The notes below the pieces were generated by a model that saw only the letters and a program-made list of their open reading frames with translations, had not been told where the DNA came from and made no database searches. A program made the translations under genes and the position numbers. From Flavobacteriaceae bacterium (GTDB lineage: Bacteria > Bacteroidota > Bacteroidia > Flavobacteriales > Flavobacteriaceae), in the NCBI GenBank assembly GCA_030828025.1, contig JAURDG010000093.1, forward strand, positions 1-5,989: a stretch of DNA of 5,989 bases. Direction: 5' to 3'. Positions 1 to 4,785 of the stretch are shown here, piece after piece. Each line of letters begins with the position of its first letter. Positions within the stretch are counted from its first letter, which is position 1.

Positions 1-33
1 ACCTAAAATTTACAACCACAGAAGAGTTTAAGG

Positions 34-324
34 ATGACAAAAGCTGAAATTGTATCAAATATTTCCGAGAAATTAGGAGTTGAAAAGAGTGATGCGCAAG
101 CCATTGTGAATCATTTTATGAAAGAAGTACGAGGTGCCATGGAATCTGGTGAGAACGTTTATTTGCGTGGATTTGGCAGTTTTATTATTAAAACTAGAAA
201 AGCCAAAAAAGGACGCAATATTTCCAAAAACATTACCATCGATATTCCAGCACATAACATTCCATCATTTAAACCTGCAAAGGTTTTCTTGGAAAAAGTA
301 AAAACTAAAGTGGCCGTTAAGTAA
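34..324 (+). CDS. HU/IHF-family DNA-binding protein
   Basis: Small histone-like protein (96 residues) that binds and bends DNA in the nucleoid as a dimer. The sequence shows the full family fold: an N-terminal helical dimerisation part (about residues 3-40), the conserved R45-G-F-G-S-F50 turn, then the beta-arm and the closing IPAHNIPSFKPAK segment (about 71-83). The tail after residue 84 is short and Lys/Val-rich. The arm tip reads R61-N62-I63-S-K-N, where classical HU and IHF have RNP with the DNA-intercalating proline. Length is slightly above the usual 90. ATG 34 is the natural start because it aligns with family N-termini (MTKAEIV); the preceding bases end in AAGG directly against the ATG, too close for a normal Shine-Dalgarno. 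The 30-residue basic gene follows after 34 bases and may share the transcript. Family certain; HU versus IHF-like naming is not resolvable here. Confidence 0.97.
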   Translation: MTKAEIVSNISEKLGVEKSDAQAIVNHFMKEVRGAMESGENVYLRGFGSFIIKTRKAKKGRNISKNITIDIPAHNIPSFKPAKVFLEKVKTKVAVK

Positions 325-358
325 CGTTCACATCATATTAATTATTAGATTATAACCT

Positions 359-451
359 ATGCCAAGTGGTAAAAAGAGAAAAAGACACAAGGTAGCTACG
401 CATAAGCGTAAAAAAAGAAGTCGCGCAAATCGACATAAAAAGAAAAAATAA
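359..451 (+). CDS. 30-residue highly basic protein (putative ribosome-associated)
   Basis: A very short gene: ATG 359, TAA 449-451, 30 residues. Seventeen residues are Lys or Arg and three are His, with no acidic residue; it begins MPSGKKRKRHK and ends in four lysines. I recognise this as a small protein commonly found in Bacteroidota near HU and rng genes. Composition alone indicates a nucleic-acid binder, and an extended peptide buried in rRNA is plausible. A ribosomal protein called bL38 was reported from the Flavobacterium johnsoniae ribosome structure; whether this gene is bL38 I cannot confirm from sequence. It is not the THX protein, whose motif differs. It sits 34 bases after the HU stop and 136 bases before rng. 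The short length and low complexity mean gene finders often miss it. The reading frame is confident; the function is inference. Confidence 0.85.
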   Translation: MPSGKKRKRHKVATHKRKKRSRANRHKKKK

Positions 452-458
452 TTTTTCT
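441..458 (+). other. AT-rich hairpin over the stop of the 30-residue gene
   Basis: AGAAAAA (441-447) and TTTTTCT (452-458) form a perfect 7-bp inverted repeat around a 4-base loop that contains most of the TAA stop. The stem is nearly all A-U and the downstream sequence (ACTATTTCTTG) has only a broken T run, so this is at best a weak terminator or 3'-end structure for the HU/basic-protein transcript. It may also be a by-product of the poly-lysine codons. Confidence 0.3.
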
Positions 459-468
459 ACTATTTCTT

Positions 469-482
469 GAACATCAATGTTC
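469..482. repeat. Inverted repeat GAACAT-CA-ATGTTC
   Basis: A 6-bp perfect inverted repeat with a 2-base centre in the gap between the 30-residue gene and rng. The spacer is too short for a stable RNA hairpin, so if functional it would more likely be a protein-binding operator half-site pair. It belongs to a wider cluster of TGTTC/GAACA pentamers between 469 and 572. Confidence 0.4.
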
Positions 483-495
483 TTTGACATGAAAT

Positions 496-503
496 TACTA
501 TTG
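496..503 (+). promoter_or_regulatory. Weak candidate -7 element for rng
   Basis: TACTATTG matches the Bacteroidota -7 consensus TAnnTTTG at all but one position (A for the first T of TTTG). No TTG -33 partner lies at the usual 17-23 base distance: the nearest are at 467-469, 26 bases upstream, and 484-486, 9 bases upstream. If used, it would give a leader of roughly 75-80 bases that includes the hairpin at 551-572. Weak evidence only. Confidence 0.2.
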
Positions 504-550
504 GAGCTGTTCCCTCTAATTTAATTTCCCCATATATAAATTGTTCAATA

Positions 551-572
551 TGTTCTGCCCTGATGCAGAACA
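551..572 (+). promoter_or_regulatory. Perfect hairpin in the rng leader
   Basis: TGTTCTGC (551-558) and GCAGAACA (565-572) are exact reverse complements separated by the 6-base loop CCTGAT. The stem ends 15 bases before the rng start codon. No T run follows on either strand, so it is not an intrinsic terminator. Position and stability suggest a 5'-leader structure in rng mRNA, possibly affecting translation or decay. RNase E of Escherichia coli autoregulates through its own 5' leader, so an analogous role is conceivable but unproven. A palindromic protein-binding site is the alternative. Confidence 0.6.
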
Positions 573-587
573 ATAAAAATCATTATT

Positions 588-2138
588 GTGAGTAAAGAAC
601 TTATTATTCGTTCGCGATCCTCTGCAGTTGATTTTGCCTTACTAAAAGACGGTAAGCTCGTTGAGTTTCACAAAGAAGTTGAAGATAACAAATTTCATGT
701 AGGAGATATTTTTTTAGCAAAAATTAAAAAAACCCTATCTGGTTTAAATGCTGCGTTTGTAGATGTTGGGTATGAGAAAGATGCTTTTTTACACTATCAT
801 GACCTCGGTCCAAAAGTATCTACCCTATTAAAGTTTATCAAGCATGCTGGTTCTGGAAAAATCAAAGACTTTTCCTTAAAGAACTATCCCTTAGAGCCTG
901 AAATCAATAAAGATGGTGTCATAACAGACGCTGTTCAGGCCAATCAATCTTTACTTGTGCAAATTATCAAAGAACCCATCTCCACCAAAGGACCCCGTAT
1001 CAGTTCGGAATTGTCCTTGGCGGGTCGGTATTTGGTTTTGGTTCCGTTTTCTGATCGGGTATCTATGTCCCAAAAAATTTCTACCCGAGAAGAAAAAAAC
1101 CGCTTAAAAAAGCTCGTCATGAGTATTAAGCCAAAAGGGTTTGGTGTCATTATCCGAACCGTGGCTGAAGGCAAAAAGGTAGCTGAACTAGATAAAGACC
1201 TCGAAGACCTTTATCAACGTTGGGTTAACATGTGTAAGAAAATTCAAAAAGCAGATTATCCCTCTAGAGTACTTAGTGAGCTCAATAGAGCTTCCTCTAT
1301 TTTACGGGATATTTTTGATGATGAATTTACGGGAATTCACGTAGATGACGCTGAGTTATTAGCTGAAGTTAAAGAGTACCTGGAGCAAATTGCTCCAGAG
1401 AGCACAAATATTGCCAAACTCTTTAAAAGTCAAGTGCCTATTTTTGAGCATTTTGGAATTGAACGGCAAATCAAAGCCTCCTTTGGGCGGACAGTTTCCA
1501 TGAACCGAGGAGCTTATTTGATAGTCGAACACACCGAAGCACTACATGTAATTGATGTCAATAGCGGCAACCGATCGAACAAGGCAAAAAATCAAGAAGA
1601 TACTGCCTTGGAAGTAAATATGATTGCTGCCACTGAAATAGCACGCCAACTTCGTTTGCGTGATATGGGTGGTATTATTGTGATTGATTTCATTGATATG
1701 ATTCGTCAAGAAAACAGAAAGAAGCTCTTTGAACATTTCCGTCAAGAGATGGACAACGATCGTGCGAAACACAAAATTTTGCCACCAAGCAGAATTGGTC
1801 TGATTCAAATGACACGACAGCGTGTTCGTCCCGAAATGGACATCAAAACTAGCGAGCCAAACCCCAACATTAACGGAGAGGTTGAAGCACCAATTGTTTT
1901 GATGGACAAAATAAATGCGGACTTGGAAAAAATCTTAGCGAACCCGAAACACAGAAAGAAGAAAATAGTATTGCATATACATCCTTTTATCGCTGCCTAT
2001 GTAGCAAAAGGATTTAAATCTCAACGCATGAAGTGGTACTTTAAGCACAACAAGTGGATTAAAGTTGTTCCACGGGATGCCTATACTTATTTACACTACC
2101 GATTCTTTGACGAAAAAGGAAAAGTGATGCACATTTAA
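588..2138 (+). CDS. rng: Ribonuclease G (Rne/Rng family endoribonuclease)
   Basis: Single-strand endoribonuclease of the RNase E/G family, acting in the cytoplasm on rRNA precursors and mRNA. Of 516 residues, the N-terminus (MSKELIIRS) leads into an S1 RNA-binding domain (about 37-135) widened by a lineage-type insertion around residues 75-115. The 5'-monophosphate sensor appears as R190-T191 in VIIRTVAEG. The catalytic DNase I-like part carries D323 (VIDVNSG) and D367/D370 (VIDFIDM), matching the metal-binding aspartates of RNase E. TRQR at 409-412 is also conserved, but the CPxC zinc-link that normally follows is absent: the protein has one cysteine, C216. It lacks the long RNase E scaffold tail. 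GTG 588 is the start because an in-frame TGA lies at 561-563 with no ATG, GTG or TTG between, and the N-terminus aligns with homologues. No Shine-Dalgarno is visible. A terminator follows immediately. Confidence 0.97.
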   Translation: MSKELIIRSRSSAVDFALLKDGKLVEFHKEVEDNKFHVGDIFLAKIKKTLSGLNAAFVDVGYEKDAFLHYHDLGPKVSTLLKFIKHAGSGKIKDFSLKNYPLEPEINKDGVITDAVQANQSLLVQIIKEPISTKGPRISSELSLAGRYLVLVPFSDRVSMSQKISTREEKNRLKKLVMSIKPKGFGVIIRTVAEGKKVAELDKDLEDLYQRWVNMCKKIQKADYPSRVLSELNRASSILRDIFDDEFTGIHVDDAELLAEVKEYLEQIAPESTNIAKLFKSQVPIFEHFGIERQIKASFGRTVSMNRGAYLIVEHTEALHVIDVNSGNRSNKAKNQEDTALEVNMIAATEIARQLRLRDMGGIIVIDFIDMIRQENRKKLFEHFRQEMDNDRAKHKILPPSRIGLIQMTRQRVRPEMDIKTSEPNPNINGEVEAPIVLMDKINADLEKILANPKHRKKKIVLHIHPFIAAYVAKGFKSQRMKWYFKHNKWIKVVPRDAYTYLHYRFFDEKGKVMHI

Positions 2139-2140
2139 AC

Positions 2141-2169
2141 AAAAAGCGGCCTTATGGGCCGCTTTTTTT
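2141..2169 (+). terminator. Intrinsic terminator after rng
   Basis: GCGGCC (2146-2151) pairs with GGCCGC (2157-2162) across the 5-base loop TTATG. Five flanking A-T pairs can extend the stem to 11 bp. Seven Ts (2163-2169) follow. It begins two bases after the rng stop, and the A run upstream of the stem gives it some capacity in the reverse direction. It separates rng from recX, whose ATG lies 13 bases after the T run. Confidence 0.93.
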
Positions 2170-2182
2170 ATTTTAGCCCAAT

Positions 2183-2656
2183 ATGAAAAATCCGCTAACT
2201 GTAACCGAAGCACTCGAAAAGCTACGCACCTATTGCGTCTACCAAGAACGTTGCCACAAAGAAGTAAAAAACAAACTTTATCAATTGGACATGATTCCAC
2301 AAGCGATAGAGCAAATTGTCGGAACACTTGTCGCCGAAAATTACCTCAACGAAAGTCGTTTTGCGCAGCAGTTTGCGCATGGGAAGTTTTCCATCAAACA
2401 CTGGGGAAAAATCCGCATTACCAAAGAATTAAAAGCCCGAAACATTTCAGACTACGATATCCAAAAAGCCCTAAAAGCCCTTGACACCGATGCATATTTG
2501 ACCAAAATCGAAGCCATTAGCGAAAAAAAATGGGTACAGTTGTCTCAAATATCAGTGCAAGCAAAAAAGGAAAAACTATACAATTACCTAGTGTATAGAG
2601 GCTGGGAAACTGCATTAATTTATGAGCAAATAAACAGGCTTAGTGCAAAAAACTAG
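2183..2656 (+). CDS. recX: RecX family regulatory protein
   Basis: Member of the RecX family, which binds RecA filaments in the cytoplasm and modulates recombination and the SOS response. The 157 residues are close to the 166 of Escherichia coli RecX. Recognisable features are the first three-helix module with the Y-CxYQERCHKEV segment (about 16-29) and the hallmark NYLNESRFAQQFAHGKF (about 53-69) followed by W-G-K-I-R-I-x-x-E-L (74-83), then two looser helical repeats rich in Lys. recA is not in the window, so the usual recA-recX linkage is not seen. ATG 2183 begins just past the rng terminator; no Shine-Dalgarno precedes it. TATTTTAG at 2169-2176 resembles a -7 element in seven of eight positions but lacks a TTG partner, and it would leave almost no leader, so expression by read-through is possible. 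The stop TAG shares CTAG with the convergent receptor gene. Confidence 0.93.
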   Translation: MKNPLTVTEALEKLRTYCVYQERCHKEVKNKLYQLDMIPQAIEQIVGTLVAENYLNESRFAQQFAHGKFSIKHWGKIRITKELKARNISDYDIQKALKALDTDAYLTKIEAISEKKWVQLSQISVQAKKEKLYNYLVYRGWETALIYEQINRLSAKN

Positions 2657-4452
2657 AAGGAACAGCGAAGCCCCAGAACGCCATGCGCTTTAGGCATAGG
2701 AATTAGGTTTTCGAAATAATCAGCATTAAATAAATTACGTCCTTGAACTTGAATACCCCATTTTTCGGTACCGTATTCCAGTTGGGCATTTACCAATTGA
2801 TAATCACCACCCAAGGCTCTAGAAGCATAACGGTAGGATAGGCTCGAAGACAAACGGCTAGAAAGCGATTGAACAGCCTGAACATTTACATTGTGCCTTA
2901 ATGAATTAAGCGCATATCTAGAGTTTACGGTTTTGGTATAATCGTCATGGATATAGCTGTAAGAAAGCGTCAACGAATGTGGCGTTGTCAGCGAAGCACC
3001 ATAGGTAAAGGTAGCGTTTACTTCGCCTCCTTGTGTGGTTACTTCTTGAACATTTGATGCCAACCATTTTGGATCACCAACAATCACTTCTACATAATCA
3101 ATCAAATCTTTGCTGTTCCGCTGAAAAATAGCCGACTCAAGTGATAGTTTTTCAGAAGTATAACGAAAGGCTAACTCATGGCTTAATGCTTGCTCAGGCT
3201 TAAGGTTTGCATTTCCTATCGCTTGGGGTCCATTATAATATAAATCGGTATAGGTCGGCACACGATAAGTATAGCCTGTGTTAAAGGTAAACTTTGCTTT
3301 TTCATTTAACCTGAAACCTATATCCATTCCAGGATAAAAAAATGTGTCAACATCCGAAAAATGACTTAACGCAAAACCAGGTGTAATACTGATGTCCGAC
3401 AAATTAAACTGATGCTCGAAAAAGAGGTGTCCAATCGTCCGTCCGTGTTGTCCAAGATTATTGGATTGAATAGATACGCTAGAAACTTCAGCACCAAATC
3501 CAGTAACGTTGCCGTTGTCATAGGCTATTTTGACATCAACGGAAGCGCCTATTTTGTTGTTGATGTGCATGTTGCGATACGCACTTGGATCCGTGCGGAT
3601 GTAGATGTATTCATCTTGTCCACGTTTCCAAAATATCCTTGGTGTCCATGAAGTTTTCGCACCAGAAAAAGTAGTACTCAAAGCCACAAGGCTACTCTGC
3701 GTTTCTTCATACTGATTTTTTCCTCTTTCTGTGGTAATGCCATAAAAACCATTGGCTCCAAAGTAACGTTCGTTAAGCATGGTCATCAGCTTTACTTTTT
3801 GGGAATCTCCAAAAATACTGTGTGAAAAAAAGTGGCGGTTGTTTAAATCGGTATTGTACCGATAACCATCGCTAGTCAACTTAGAAACATGAAAAAGGTG
3901 TTGTTGGCCCTCTTGTGCTACTTGAGCCGTTACACCTAAGTGATTTGTATTAAAGCTCCCTTGACGAACGCTTAGTGTTGCGCCACTGTTGCCCCCTTTT
4001 TTGGTCACAATATTGATTGCACCCGTAAACGCATTTTGTCCGTAAATACGTGCCGCAGGTCCCTTGACGATTTCTATTCGTTCAATTACTTCAAGTGGTA
4101 TGGCACTGTTGAGCGTATGATGTCCTGTTTGTGGGTCGTCCACACGAATGCCGTCAATAAGCAATAGGACTTGGTCAAAAGTTCCGCCACGCAAATACAC
4201 GTCTGCTTGTGCACCCTCAATCCCTTGACGTCTAATATCAAGACCTGCCTGAAAACGTAACACATCAGCCAAGGTGGTAAACGGAGTTTCCGCTAATTGT
4301 TGTGCTGTAATTACAGTTACCGATTTGGAATCGTCTGCAAAAGGAATATTTAGTCTAGGAGAAGAGACAACTACCTCGTCTAGTTTGGTTTGTCCAAAAG
4401 CTTGCTGGGCAAATAAAAAAATGACACAAAAGAAAGGCGAAATATGCTTCAT
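2653..4452 (-). CDS. TonB-dependent outer-membrane receptor (BtuB/CirA-like)
   Basis: Outer-membrane gated channel that imports a scarce ligand using energy from TonB-ExbBD. In 599 residues: signal peptide 1-20 (hydrophobic VIFLF core, cleavage expected after AFG), TonB box-like LDEVVVSS at 24-31, plug domain about 40-153 (VTVITAQQLAE, ADVLRFQAGLDI, DVYLRGG, VLLLIDGIRVDD, VEIVKGP-like IEIVKGPAARIYG, GAINIVTKKG), then the beta-barrel to the C-terminal Phe599 (GLRCSF) expected for BAM insertion. There is no N-terminal carboxypeptidase-like extension, so it is not a SusC-type transporter, and no SusD partner is adjacent. Overall length and plug resemble BtuB (614 in Escherichia coli), but the ligand (cobalamin, siderophore or other) cannot be read from sequence. 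It lies 49 bases downstream of atpC on the same strand without a clear terminator between, and overlaps the recX stop by 4 bases. Confidence 0.95.
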   Translation of the reverse strand: MKHISPFFCVIFLFAQQAFGQTKLDEVVVSSPRLNIPFADDSKSVTVITAQQLAETPFTTLADVLRFQAGLDIRRQGIEGAQADVYLRGGTFDQVLLLIDGIRVDDPQTGHHTLNSAIPLEVIERIEIVKGPAARIYGQNAFTGAINIVTKKGGNSGATLSVRQGSFNTNHLGVTAQVAQEGQQHLFHVSKLTSDGYRYNTDLNNRHFFSHSIFGDSQKVKLMTMLNERYFGANGFYGITTERGKNQYEETQSSLVALSTTFSGAKTSWTPRIFWKRGQDEYIYIRTDPSAYRNMHINNKIGASVDVKIAYDNGNVTGFGAEVSSVSIQSNNLGQHGRTIGHLFFEHQFNLSDISITPGFALSHFSDVDTFFYPGMDIGFRLNEKAKFTFNTGYTYRVPTYTDLYYNGPQAIGNANLKPEQALSHELAFRYTSEKLSLESAIFQRNSKDLIDYVEVIVGDPKWLASNVQEVTTQGGEVNATFTYGASLTTPHSLTLSYSYIHDDYTKTVNSRYALNSLRHNVNVQAVQSLSSRLSSSLSYRYASRALGGDYQLVNAQLEYGTEKWGIQVQGRNLFNADYFENLIPMPKAHGVLGLRCSF

Positions 4453-4470
4453 AAAATCAGTGTTACGCTA

Positions 4471-4478
4471 CAAAAATG
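4471..4478 (-). promoter_or_regulatory. Weak candidate -7 element for the TonB receptor
   Basis: Read on the minus strand, CATTTTTG matches TAnnTTTG except for its first base and lies 18 bases before the receptor ATG. The nearest upstream TTTG on that strand is 31 bases away, beyond the usual spacing, so the receptor may instead be transcribed from the atpDC promoter. Confidence 0.18.
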
Positions 4479-4501
4479 AAGAAATAAGATCAGATAGTGT
4501 G

Positions 4502-4780
4502 CTAATCGACAAACAAAATGATTTTATTGTCGTTCATTTCGAGTGTTCCACCGTTGTTAAGGGTAATGAATGTATCATTCCCTTTATGGTCAAATTGCGC
4601 TTGAAATTCTTTTGAAATAGCTACGTTTCCTTGAATTTTGACGGTGCCGACTGCTAAAGAAGAAACAATGGGCGCATGATTGTTTAATACCTGAAAAGAC
4701 CCTTGAACGCCAGGGACAGAAACAGAAGTTACTTCTCCTTGAAACAGTGTGGCTTCTGGGCTAACAATTTCTAAATACAT
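4502..4780 (-). CDS. atpC: F1Fo ATP synthase epsilon subunit (short form)
   Basis: Central-stalk subunit that couples gamma rotation to the c-ring at the cytoplasmic face of the membrane. The 92 residues correspond to the N-terminal beta-sandwich domain: MYLEIVSPEATLFQGEV at the start, then VPGVQGSFQVLNNHAPIVSSL (about 23-43), the family signature region, and a terminal ILFVD. The C-terminal two-helix domain that can insert into F1 and inhibit ATP hydrolysis (epsilon is 139 residues in Escherichia coli) is absent, as in other Bacteroidota. The start is 5 bases after the atpD stop, so the two are translated from one mRNA. The minus strand reads TAA-GGAGT-ATG; GGAG is one base from the ATG, too close for a standard Shine-Dalgarno. 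Confidence 0.96.
   Translation of the reverse strand: MYLEIVSPEATLFQGEVTSVSVPGVQGSFQVLNNHAPIVSSLAVGTVKIQGNVAISKEFQAQFDHKGNDTFITLNNGGTLEMNDNKIILFVD
4507..4532 (-). other. Imperfect hairpin at the 3' end of atpC
   Basis: CGACAA and TTGTCG (outer 6 bp) enclose AAAA/TTTT (inner 4 bp) with a small internal bulge and a 3-base loop. It overlaps the last codons of atpC. On the minus-strand transcript no T run follows directly; T-rich sequence appears only about 20 bases later. It might stabilise the atpDC 3' end or weakly attenuate transcription into the receptor gene, but is mostly coding sequence and may be incidental. Confidence 0.2.
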
Positions 4781-4785
4781 ACTCC

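Noticed and set aside
73..255. Minus-strand frame of 60 codons inside the HU gene
   Set aside because: Fully antisense to HU, without any family resemblance.
533..543. TATATAAATTG as a promoter -7 element for rng
   Set aside because: It does not fit TAnnTTTG without a gap, and the nearest TTG upstream (501-503) is about 30 bases away.
2091..2327. Minus-strand frame of 78 codons across the rng terminator and recX start
   Set aside because: It crosses a strong terminator and two supported genes; no family resemblance.
4274..4615. Plus-strand open frame of 113 codons spanning the receptor start, the gap and the atpC end
   Set aside because: Antisense to two well-supported genes, with no recognisable motif or initiation signal; a shadow frame.
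4781..4785. GGAG before atpC as a Shine-Dalgarno
   Set aside because: It is one base from the ATG, too close for normal pairing, and Bacteroidota ribosomes largely do not use the anti-Shine-Dalgarno; translational coupling to atpD is a better explanation.
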